Source of the DNA: Daldinia sp. FL1419
Taxonomy: Eukaryota > Ascomycota > Sordariomycetes > Xylariales > Hypoxylaceae
Length of the DNA stretch: 39,600 nt
NCBI GenBank assembly: GCA_025201765.1
Contig: MU623560.1
Location: 1-39,600, forward strand
Direction of reading: 5' to 3'
Notes under the pieces: generated by a model
The model's input: only the letters and a program-made list of their open reading frames with translations
The model's database searches: none
What the model was told of the DNA's origin: nothing
In this document: one piece after another, positions 20,949 through 30,438 of the stretch
Numbering within the stretch: position 1 is the stretch's first letter
Layout: every line of letters starts with the position of its first letter
Translations under genes and position numbers: made by a program

Positions 20949-21727
20949 GCTACTCGCGGTACGAGCGGAGGGGGAAACGGGTTAGAAGTGTTTTTGGCAT
21001 GCTTGCAGCGTTCAGCATATAGAGATCATGATAATCGTTACGCGGTGTGATGTTCTAGATATACGTAATAGGTACATAGATAAAATTGCGCTTGTTTAAT
21101 ATAACAATTGTCGCACTATCCTCGAGACCCCTCGGTCTATTAGTTTGCCGTACATCCATCGTATTAATCGGATTGGTGCTTTGTGATTTTGTATTGTAGG
21201 ATCGCTTAAGTTCGAGATAAAGCTCGATGGTATTAACGATGGATTTCTTGAACGTGTATTTCTGTTTGCTAGGTTAGTACGTAAACTAACTAGGTTACCT
21301 AGGTAGGTAGGTAGGAAATATCCTGTCGTGTTGAAATTATTAGTCTCCTTGCTCGGTTTAATACCACCCGAGCCGTTTCCTTTTTTTGACCAATCCTCAC
21401 GTATTGGTGGTGAAAATGGTGGAGATATACATAGAATGCGATCCACGTTCCATAAGGAGACCCTTGCCAGATTATTGCCAGCCGAGCTGTACGACCAAGT
21501 TTGACACGTGGTTTTGCAAAAGATCCCTGTGCGTATCAAAGCTGGGTCCTTTGTTGCCACAATTAATTATTTGGGGGAGATTTGATATGAAGATCCGTAA
21601 AAAGATGAAGTATCTCCGAGTCACTAAGAGTGAGTAAACTGAGGTGTGAAGCTTTAGGAGTATAGCAAAATATGTGCATGCTTTGAACTAGATGGTTGAA
21701 TAAACGGCTATGCTAAGCCTTAACTAG
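20949..21727. other. Intergenic between secreted protein gene and HET remnant
   Basis: 3' flank of the secreted protein gene. It includes a CCTAGGTAGGTAGGTAGG run at 21298-21315. The open frames across 21096-21637 lack recognisable features. Confidence 0.5.
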
Positions 21728-22195
21728 TTCCCGTTCGTATCGGCAGGGAACTATGTCCCTGCTCATTATCTAGAGCGAACTGGCGTCGATACAAACATCT
21801 TAGCCTATAGCCATAGCATCAATAACGAGCCATGGGAAGTGCATGTAAAAGTCGACGAAGACACGGTTTGCCGAAGTTGTGGGTGCTATATCCTCCCTAT
21901 TGACTCTATATTCGAAGATATCTCTGTAGCTCAAAGAATGGTCTGGGCTTCCCAGGGGTGCACAACTCGGGCGGAAGACATAGCATACTGCTTACTTGGT
22001 CTCTTTCGAGTTCACATGGCCTTAATATATGGGGAGGGCTTATCGGAAGCATTTCGTCGACTACAAGAGGGGATTCTAAAACGATCGGACGACCAGTCTA
22101 TGTTGACCTGGTGCTCCTCTACTGATAATAACCAAGAAATCCTAGCAACCGCCCCCTGGAAAATGATATCAGGTCTAGACCGGCTCTTCTCTTAG
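21728..22195 (+). pseudogene. Truncated HET-domain (heterokaryon incompatibility) gene fragment
   Basis: An open frame between two stop codons encodes the last part of a HET domain: ISVAQRMVWASQGCTTRAED, AYCLLGLFRVHMALIYGEG, then AFRRLQEGILKRSDDQSMLTW, all strongly conserved in the family. The N-terminal half of the domain, including the segment around the usual GWTLQELIAP, is missing, no ATG precedes it in a sensible place, and the frame stops about 30 residues after the domain where intact members continue for hundreds. HET proteins trigger cell death on fusion of unlike hyphae. The fragment ends in AT-richer decayed sequence, so this is a relic rather than a working gene. Confidence 0.8.
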
Positions 22196-23266
22196 AGCAA
22201 TTGCCTCAGGGGCAAAATATATTCTGTCGACTAAAATCAGACACCATTTATGTCGTAGAGCTTAACCACTTGAAAGCTATCACTTGTTCGAAATCGTCCG
22301 ACCGCCAGTTTAGTGTCACCCACAAAGGCATGAAGTAATGCATCTCTATATAGGTACCTACTAATATGGCTTGTTGACTATCTTCTTCTAGGTAGACCCC
22401 CTTTCGGATCGGGCTCGACAAGATGATTAGCACCGTACCCGAATATTCCAAGAAACGTTTTATCAGCCGGGACCTCAAGGAGATACAAATCCCGTCTCCT
22501 AAGCAGTCGCAGATTTCGAAGATCAACCAATTCGATATGAGAGCCTTTGAGTACAAAACTGTAGAATAGATTCCGCAATGGTTTGACGCTTGACATCGGA
22601 CTTTACCAGTCTCCAGCATATATATCGTCGCCTTCAAGACCGAATTATAAGGAATTCGATGCGCTATAGTACCTCTACAAAATATATTTAAGCACCTTCA
22701 AGATAATCTCAAGACTGATGGCCTCAATGCTGCTTCCAATTGTACTGTCGTCGATATTATGTCGGTCTTGAAAGTTACGGAGTCGCAACGGTACAAGCTT
22801 GTTTCTGTCCTCCTACGGCAGAACTGCAGCCCTTCGTTTGTAATGAAGGGATCCGGTTTACACAGATTCAAGGCCTCAGCCATCGTTAAATGTTCTAGCT
22901 TCATGGGCACCGAAGTTCTTGATGTGGAGGTGGATATAAAACGAGTCACACATCAAGTTGGTAACCATGGACAGTCCAAAGGAGTTGCTTGTAAGACATA
23001 GAATGGAGGGGATGCCTGACCTTAACCATGGCTACTTGTGACCTTCTTAACAAATCCGTCCTTGCTCCTATACCCATGCCCTCGCGAACTAATCAAGACG
23101 GAGCATATTCAAGTTAAGAAAGGGCTCTCAAGCAAGAACCCATATTTCATTACAACAAAAGTAATCATTCCCCTAATTATCCTCATGCATATAAATAGCT
23201 GTATCAATGATCTCCTCAGCCCCTTTCTCTAACGTATGCTGCGCTGCCCGGCCGTCTAATAGTTAC
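22196..23266. other. Decayed sequence downstream of the HET remnant
   Basis: No recognisable gene. Short open frames on both strands (22248-22637 minus, 22759-23001 plus) have no family likeness. The region may include the rotted C-terminal part of the HET gene; I could not trace it frame by frame. Confidence 0.4.
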
Positions 23267-25594
23267 CTAACCAAAATCGTCCTTAGCTTCACCTGTATCC
23301 TGTTCCTCTGACGCGTCGAGCTGTGCTTTCAGCGGTGCCGTCTCCAAGCCTGCCCCCGTAGCACCTCCTGGGAGACCCATTGTGCTGATGCGCCTTCCCC
23401 TCATATCTAGGGCCTCACTTTCCTCATCCACAGCATCACTTTCGTCGCCGGTATCCACGTACTCGTCCTGATCACCCGATTCGAGATTGTCGTTGAGCTG
23501 CTTCCCAATACCGAGTAGAAATGCGTTGGCATAGTTAAATTTATCAATCCCATTTCCGCTCGGGAGGTCCGAGTACGTCTTGCGTGCTTCGTTGAGACAC
23601 CGTTGCGCCTGGATATACTTAGATTGCACAAGCCATGCCTCGGCGCTCAGTGCGCTCCACAGTGCAGACTTCCTCCGCCTACCGCCCCAGAGATGCGATC
23701 CCATGCCCTGCTTAGATGCGTAACAGACCGCTAGTCGCTCCTTGACTAGAGCGTCTCCCACGGGCCCCAGAATCTTGCTCTCCAGCAGTCGAATCCCCCA
23801 TTTCGCCGCGCTATCGACACTCGAACCACCACGGAGGCGTAATAGCTCTAGACCGAGAGCAATACATCGCAACGCTCCGTAGGGCGCGTTGCACCGTGTA
23901 ATATAGGAATAAAATGCTGCTTCGAACGCAGTGTCTATCGTTTCCGCTCTAGATCTAGCCGATAGATTCTGAGGCATAATAAGGAGACTGATGGCAGACA
24001 TTTCACTTGCTGCGGCATGGTATTTCCACGCCTTATCGTTGTTGAAATCAGTTCGGAGAAGTTCGTATGTAGAGTGTGCTAGCTTCCAATCTCGAAGCAT
24101 AAAGGCGTAGTCGGCCAACTTCCGCATTATCGCTTCGGCGGCATCTTGGCGATAGAACCCGAGCGAATCATAATTGCTTCCTGAACTCTGCCCCAAGACC
24201 GACGACCTTGGGTTACTACCGAAACCCCATCGTTTGGTTAGGCCAACAAATCGGCCAGCAAGTCCCCTTCGGCGCGAGGCTACTTGGTCATTCCATACCG
24301 ATACATGGCGCTCCATCGTGGGTATTATGGATTGCGTAACCATCTCGCGGATAAAAGTGCGGATTGCAGTGGCATCTGATTCGAATATATATCTTGTTGG
24401 ATCCTCGAAATCCTCTTGATCCTCGCTTTTTCTAAGGTCAGCCAACTCTTCTGCGGCCGACATCCACTCGCTCCGGGGAAGGGGTATGCTGTCATCGTCG
24501 GTAGCAGCACTTTGTGTCCCCCTTATCCGAAGTAAGTGGCAGTGGAGGCCAAGGCTCCTTTTCATCTGATCAAAAAGTGACATGGATCTCGTAATATCAT
24601 CCCTCTCTTCCTCGTGAACAAGGACATAGTAACGTAAGAACTCAGCATCGACCCAATTAGGTAACCGTCTGTCACCTGTGCTAGATTCCGTGTATAATCT
24701 TCGAAGGGTTTCGATCGGATTCGCGTTCCGGGAACTTATTGCAATAACACAGGCGACCGGATGCGCAAACGTCTCATGGGGTGCCAGGGGTAAACCCGAA
24801 AGCAACCTACGTAAATATAAGGCATAATATGGCGAGGGTACGTCGATATCTAGACCGCCGCTGCTGGGGCTCTGGCTAAAGAACGACTGTTCTGCGTAAC
24901 TTAAGTGGCGGTCCACGACGGCCTCGACATCCGAGATGGCGATTCCTTGTGCCCTCCCGGGGCCGCTAGACTTTTCCGAGGCGCCATTTGCCCTTGGGGC
25001 TGAGGCGGGCCTTAAACCGGTTGTTACGGGTTCTGGGTGTACGATATTCTCCCCAAACCGTACAAAGTGTATCGAGTAGTCTTCATATGCCCTACTCGAC
25101 CCGTTACTATCCCGAACTATAACCTTTCCTTGGACACGCTCCCCGAAGGGTCTAAGTAATTCCCATAAGCCGCGGTTAAACCCTTTCTCTTTAAGCAAGA
25201 TATCGGTATCTTCGGAGGCATATACGGCGACATGAGGTACGAATGCTCTAAGGATAAGATTTAACGGATCGCCTGGGCTATCACCGGCGCCCGAAGCAAG
25301 TGCAAGACCATTATTCGGGGCTGCACCAAATATGGAACCAGCACCTATTCGCGACGCTGGGCGACCGACAGGAGACTGCGAACGAGAGGCGGGAGGCGAT
25401 AGGGTGGATGCGTAGAGAGAAGCAGCGGAAGGATGAGATCGTCGGTAAGGAAGGCTGAATTCGGAGCGAAAAAGCGATGGGGAGACATCGTTAAGAGTAT
25501 GTCGGGCTTTTTGAACCCTCGAAATAGAAGCGGCTACGGGGGATGCGGGAAGTGAACCACTCCCATCTTGTGCATCGTAATCGGAAGGCGGCAT
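23267..25594 (-). CDS. trs85: TRAPP complex subunit Trs85/TRAPPC8
   Basis: Single exon, 775 residues; the first ATG is at 25594 (an upstream in-frame TTG is not used). Residues ~1-100 are Ser/Pro-rich and disordered. From ~110 the family core begins: LILRAFVPHVAVYASEDTD, then GLWELLRPFGERVQGKV, the YYALYLRRLLSGLPLAP block and, further on, WVDAEFLRYYVLVHEEERDD and the helical repeats with DAAEAIMRKLADYAFMLRDW. The C-terminal ~90 residues are acidic. Trs85 is the subunit specific to TRAPPIII, the Ypt1/Rab1 exchange factor acting at the Golgi and in autophagosome formation. Nothing appears broken. Confidence 0.9.
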   Translation of the reverse strand: MPPSDYDAQDGSGSLPASPVAASISRVQKARHTLNDVSPSLFRSEFSLPYRRSHPSAASLYASTLSPPASRSQSPVGRPASRIGAGSIFGAAPNNGLALASGAGDSPGDPLNLILRAFVPHVAVYASEDTDILLKEKGFNRGLWELLRPFGERVQGKVIVRDSNGSSRAYEDYSIHFVRFGENIVHPEPVTTGLRPASAPRANGASEKSSGPGRAQGIAISDVEAVVDRHLSYAEQSFFSQSPSSGGLDIDVPSPYYALYLRRLLSGLPLAPHETFAHPVACVIAISSRNANPIETLRRLYTESSTGDRRLPNWVDAEFLRYYVLVHEEERDDITRSMSLFDQMKRSLGLHCHLLRIRGTQSAATDDDSIPLPRSEWMSAAEELADLRKSEDQEDFEDPTRYIFESDATAIRTFIREMVTQSIIPTMERHVSVWNDQVASRRRGLAGRFVGLTKRWGFGSNPRSSVLGQSSGSNYDSLGFYRQDAAEAIMRKLADYAFMLRDWKLAHSTYELLRTDFNNDKAWKYHAAASEMSAISLLIMPQNLSARSRAETIDTAFEAAFYSYITRCNAPYGALRCIALGLELLRLRGGSSVDSAAKWGIRLLESKILGPVGDALVKERLAVCYASKQGMGSHLWGGRRRKSALWSALSAEAWLVQSKYIQAQRCLNEARKTYSDLPSGNGIDKFNYANAFLLGIGKQLNDNLESGDQDEYVDTGDESDAVDEESEALDMRGRRISTMGLPGGATGAGLETAPLKAQLDASEEQDTGEAKDDFG

Positions 25595-26683
25595 CAAGTC
25601 GGACAGGTATGCCTATGGTACTCTGGCCCTCGAAACGACTCGACCTCTGGGCGTCGCATCTGTGGATGACGATTTAAGACGACGTGTGTACGACGGAGAG
25701 ACGATTGCGGTTGTTGCGGAGTTGGTGAGTTGTGAGCTGCGAAATGTCTGCAGCGCTAGGTTGCAATTGGGAGACGTGTTGACAAATTTCAAGGGGTTGA
25801 AAAACAATCAATCTTGTTGTTTCTAATTGCGCATCCGAATAATCGGGTTTCGATGTTCGAGGATGTTCAAGTTTCCAAGTCGGTATTCAATAATTCAATT
25901 AAACAAAATTGGGTACAACGTAATCCATAAGTCAGCCCCAAATCCTCCAAATCAAATCCCACAATCCGGAGCCCGTCTTACGTATCAGCTGTTGAACGCG
26001 TATCGATAGTAGAGCCACAATTTATCCTAATAGTCCCCCCAAGTTATGTAAGTTGGGGGTATTATTTTGAGGCTGATGAAAACTATTTTAGCCCAAGTCT
26101 TAAATATTTAAAATTTGTAATCCAATATCTTGAACCAAATCTTTTTTCATTTATGTTATTTACTTGCGCTATTTGACTATAAGCGTGTTTATACAGTAGT
26201 GTGTCCTGACCCCAATTTATAACCAGGTCAAGTAAGAGGTAAGTACCCAAACAACCCCCAATAACTTCTAATAGTTACCAAAGACGACTATAAAAGTGAC
26301 GTGTGAGTACCTATTTAAGACACTTTTGTAGTAATAATCAATATCGTGCTTTATACCACATGCATATTCCAAGTTGGAGTGTTTAAAGAAGCACTGCTAT
26401 TCTATTAGGTCGCTCTCTGGAAGTTTGAGTATCGGAATATTTCCTTATGAATAAGAAAAAAAAAATTTAATAGCACCCTCACTATCACCATAAGTTAAAA
26501 AGCCCCCTGAAAGAATGCACTATAATAATGAAATATGGTTTTAACATATCTAGGAATGATGGCAACTACGAGAACCATCTTAATAGGTACAAATCAAAGC
26601 CTTTAAATCGACAAGCGGACGGTTATCTGATTTGGACCGATACGCGCCTCGACAAGTTTAAGATTAACCCAGGTATCTCTTTA
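25595..26683. other. Upstream region of trs85 and flank of the inverted-repeat element
   Basis: Becomes AT-richer from about 26090. A small hairpin at 26035-26059 pairs CCCCCAA with TTGGGGG around a 10-nt loop. No gene recognised. Composition suggests moderate repeat decay beyond 26080. Confidence 0.45.
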
Positions 26684-27234
26684 GGTCCTGATCGGCTCGA
26701 TCTCTAAGCATGGCTTAGAACTTTTTAAGGGGGGTATAAAAATATGTATATATTAAAAATTTATTTTTCTTATATATTATATTTATTTTGATAAAAAGGT
26801 TTAAAGAATTGATTTTAAATCTTTATCTCTTATATATTATATTAAAAATAATAATATATTAAATTTAAAAAAATTAATGGATTTTTAAATTATTTATTTA
26901 AAAAGGAAGCTTATAAAAAAATAAACCTATTTTAAAATTAAAAGATTAAAAAAAAATAAAAATATATTTAAAAATTATATTAAATAAAATTAATAAATTT
27001 TTAATAAAATAAATTAAAATAAAAAAACTTTTATATTTATTATTATTTAAACATTTAAAATGTTTAAGAAAATGAAAATAAATTATTAATTATATTTAAA
27101 ACTTGTTAAAAAAACCTGAAATAATTATTTAATAATTTAAAATCCAAGTTTTTTAATTTGATTAAAATATTTAAAAAGGTATTTAAGAGGTGTTTAATAA
27201 GCTATTGACGTAGTTAGAGTGTAATTGTGGTTTA
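26684..27234 (+). repeat. Inverted-repeat arm A
   Basis: Left arm, extremely AT-rich, pairing with 27434-27993. Terminal GGTCCTGATCGGCTCG at 26684-26699; end palindrome at 26702-26719. Confidence 0.75.
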
Positions 27235-27433
27235 AGGGCCTGATTGGCTCAATTCTCTAAGCATGGCTTAGAGAAAATAGAAATACATTTAAGGCCTATA
27301 TAAATTAGGTAAAATTATATTATATTAAATTTTTTCAATTACTATACATTTAGCCTTTTTAAATTATTGTTTTGAATTTTTAGGTATTTAAGTATTCAGA
27401 TTTCCAGATATTCAGATCTCAATTTGATATAAC
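27235..27433 (+). repeat. Repeat unit B (heavily mutated copy)
   Basis: Loop between A and A'. It is the AT-richer twin of 27994-28204; palindrome CTCTAAGCATGGCTTAGAG at 27255-27273. Confidence 0.7.
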
Positions 27434-27993
27434 AAGAACCTCTTAAACCACAATTACACTTTAGCTACGTTAATAACTTATTGAACATCTCTTAAACATT
27501 TTTTTAAATATCTTAATCAAATTAAAAAACTTAAATTCTAAATTATTAAATAATTATTTCAAATCCTTCTAACAAATTTTAAATATAATCAATAATTTAT
27601 TTTTATTTCCTTAAATATTTTAAATATTTAAATAATAACAAATATAAAAGCCTTTTTATTTTAACTTATTTTATTAAAAATTTATTAATTTTATTTAATA
27701 TAATTTTTAAATATATTTTTATTTTTTTAACCCTTTAATTTTAAAATAAATTTATTTTTTTTATAAATTTCCTTTTTAAATAAATAATTTAAAGATTTAT
27801 TAATTTTTTTAAATTTAATATATTATTATTTTTAATATAATATATAAAAGATAAAGATTTAAAACCAATTCTTTAAACCCTTTTACCAAAATAAATATAA
27901 CATATAAAAAAAATAAATTTTTAATGTATACATATTCTTATATCCCCTTTAAAAAGCTCTAAGCCATGCTTAAAGATCGAGCCGATCAGGACC
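27434..27993 (-). repeat. Inverted-repeat arm A'
   Basis: Reverse complement of arm A. It ends CGAGCCGATCAGGACC at 27978-27993; palindrome variant at 27957-27975. Confidence 0.75.
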
Positions 27994-28204
27994 TAAGAGG
28001 CTCTCGTTATATCAAATTAAGACCTGAATACCTGGAAATTTGAATACTTGAATACCTGGAGATTCAAGGCGGTAACCTAAAAAGGCTAAACGCATGGCAA
28101 CTGGAGAAATTTGGTACAATACAGCTCCACCTAATTTATATGGGCTTTAGATATATTTCTATTTTCTCTAAGCCATGCTTAGAGAATCGAGCCGATCAGG
28201 CCCT
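27994..28204 (-). repeat. Repeat unit B' (less mutated copy)
   Basis: GC-richer inverted copy of unit B. It keeps CTCCACCTAATTTATATGGG and GAATCGAGCCGATCAGG, where B has A/T substitutions. Confidence 0.7.
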
Positions 28205-28921
28205 TTTTACACTCATAAGACTCATATACTCTCCCGTTCTCTACACCATACCCAGCAACACTTATATGGCCAAAATAACTCCAGAATCAACGCTGTACTC
28301 TTACAACTATTCTTCCAACATGCAAAACATACAAATCTTAATTAATACCCAAAGTCGAGACTGCTCTTTACAAATATCAATAAATTAACGTAACTACGCT
28401 TTAAAGAGACGTCGATTCTATCAACAGCATAACAGCTTCCATCCGGTATTACGTGAGATGAGACGTTGCATCTGCCCTAGTGCGAGGCAACTCAGCAGAG
28501 CTACCTTACGCGTCCACGCTCCATCCGGCTTCCGCATACTTTTGACCACGGTATCTTTACCTACCACCGGCTGAGGTTTATTCAACCGTAATTTGCCGGT
28601 AGCTTCCCTACTAGTCCTTCTATTCCTAGTCTCGTTTTTTATTATGAGTTACAGTAGGTCCGGCAGTTGAAGCTTGTATATTACAACATATCCAGTTTGA
28701 AGGGTCCAACTACTTCCAAGTTCGTTCCCAGGCTGGAGTATGAGGAACCTGATTGGCTCATGCGGTACTAGTTGACCGGAAATGGTAATCATTGATACGT
28801 ATCTGACAACGTGATGATTATCTCTTCAAGACGGAATTCTTATATAATATCTTGAGGAATAATAGTCCTTATTAGTAAAGGGAGCTACTAGTAAAGGAAG
28901 CTTATTGCAGCTTATTCAAAC

Positions 28922-28946
28922 AAAAAAAAAAAAGGGGGGGGGGGGG
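28922..28946 (+). repeat. A12-G13 homopurine tract
   Basis: Twelve A directly followed by thirteen G. Such a tract can form triplex or quadruplex-like structures, and its length is prone to sequencing error. Confidence 0.8.
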
Positions 28947-29040
28947 CTCATCGAATGGGGCATCAGATAACATGACTCAAATAATAATCGAGATCTGAGC
29001 TCGGACGGGATCGTAAGAGAGATCTAGACCCAACCTCATG

Positions 29041-29079
29041 CTGTAAGCTGTAAGCTGTAAGCTGCAAGCTGCGAGCTGC
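29041..29079 (+). repeat. CTGTAAG heptamer array
   Basis: About 5.5 tandem units: three CTGTAAG, one CTGCAAG, one CTGCGAG and a partial. Successive units differ by single transitions. Confidence 0.75.
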
Positions 29080-30438
29080 CGCCTTGAGCCCATCCATCGT
29101 ATTGTACTTTGACCGCACAGCCCCGAAAGCAAAGAGACAGACAAACAGACAAATAGACAAACAGAAAAAGAAACACATTTTCCATCGAGGCGAAACTAGG
29201 TTAGGGATGGTTCGATCAAAAAGGAATTCTCATGTGTAATATAAACCTCAAACATCGTGTTTGCGAGTTTTGCCAAGGCGGCTGAACATGCAATAGGATA
29301 AATTGGCAATACTGGCTGCAGACAGGGCTCGCGTCTACTGTCTGCAGTGTTACCCTATATTTCTGCCCGTCCTAGAACTTGACATGACCATGCCCTGAAA
29401 GCTCGTAAGCGAACCGACCCGCTCAGGCACACACATATGCACTCACATAAACACACGCACCATCCGCAGAGAGATGCCGTATTCTAGCCCCCCCTGCTGC
29501 ATATATGCCGGCCGATTCGCGATAATCGAGCCATCTTCGCTCATACGTGTATATTGAGCTGACGAGTCCTCGTCCGCTTGGCCCACCGTCGATGCTTCCG
29601 GCTTGGAAGCACTTCTGGCGTGACTCTGAGTGCTGACCGGCGGCAGCGTGCTAGCCCTAGCGGTTGGCTAGCTTGCTGCAAGAGGATTTCCTAATGTCCC
29701 ATGCCGGCGCCATGAAAAATGACATTCTATTTATTCTTCTCTTGGCATTTTGCCGACCGGCTTATATGCATCCGTACTCGGCCAGGCTCATTATTCTGAT
29801 GCAAGCCACCTCGTATATCTCGCAGGAGTACAGCTAATATCATGACAGGTCGAACGACCTTGTAAATGTTAGAGTCGAGATCTGATGTTGTATGTAAGCT
29901 ACCATAGGACAGGACAGCTAACTGCCAAGCTATAACATTAATGTGAACGTTAATGTGCTTTTACAGTGTAGTAGCAACAGCGATAGATGATACCCCTTAG
30001 TGCTATGTAGGTAGCGAGCCCAGATCTAGCGTATTGCCAGAAAAGTAAGAAGGAGAAATCTCTTCCAAAGCCTCCAAAATGCCGGTCCGGGTGTTCCGCC
30101 AGTTATAACTCCGAACGCTGATATTAATTTGCTCGTGTTCCTGGCTGTTGTATAACCCATCAGATCGAGAGTGTGGAGAACCCTGTCTAGGACGTGCAGA
30201 TTCACAATCTTAGGTTCAGCCAATATTGCTCGAGAACAAAGCTCATTTAGCCATTCCAGTGGGCCCTAAAGAACCCATCCACACGTAACCTTGGATCTCG
30301 TCTACTGGAAAGAGAAAAAATTCTCCTGTCAAGCGAGCATGGCCCTTGGTCCGCCCCGTCAATATAAGTCTCGATCATGCTGCCAGACAACCTGTATCTT
30401 GGGCGATCGTCCAGCCTTGAGCCATCCAGGGACTCAAC

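Larger units (their letters stand above)
26684..28204. mobile_element. Compound inverted-repeat element, RIP-degraded (A-B-A'-B')
   Basis: Four blocks. A (26684-27234) and A' (27434-27993) are reverse complements over ~550 bp. B (~27235-27433) and B' (~27994-28204) are reverse complements over ~200 bp. The outer ends of A and A' begin GGTCCTGATCGGCTCGAT and are flanked by TA on both sides (26682-26683, 27994-27995), as for Tc1/mariner-like insertions. B and B' carry a similar end, GGGCCTGATCGGCTCGATT. Each end contains the palindrome CTCTAAGCATGGCTTAGAG or a variant. Where paired arms differ, the differences I read are nearly all C/T or G/A, as RIP produces. No transposase frame survives. It could be a non-autonomous foldback/MITE-type element with a second unit nested in or beside it. 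Confidence 0.75.
28205..30438. other. 2.2-kb intergenic region with simple repeats
   Basis: No gene recognised; small open frames (28140-28388, 28963-29178, 30026-30223) have no support. It contains an A12-G13 homopurine tract (28922-28946), a 7-mer array (29041-29079), an AGACAAAC-like run (~29136-29163), CA-rich sequence near 29426-29462, and a 10-bp inverted repeat CTGCAGACAG/CTGTCTGCAG (29316-29325 and 29338-29347). The promoter of the deacetylase gene should lie in the last few hundred bases. Confidence 0.5.

Noticed and set aside
28745..28762. CCTGATTGGCTCA resembling the end of the inverted-repeat element
   Set aside because: 13-bp match without the palindrome or any partner end nearby.
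29205..29225. GGTTCGATCA resembling a tRNA B box
   Set aside because: Incorrect following bases and no acceptor or D-arm pairing upstream.
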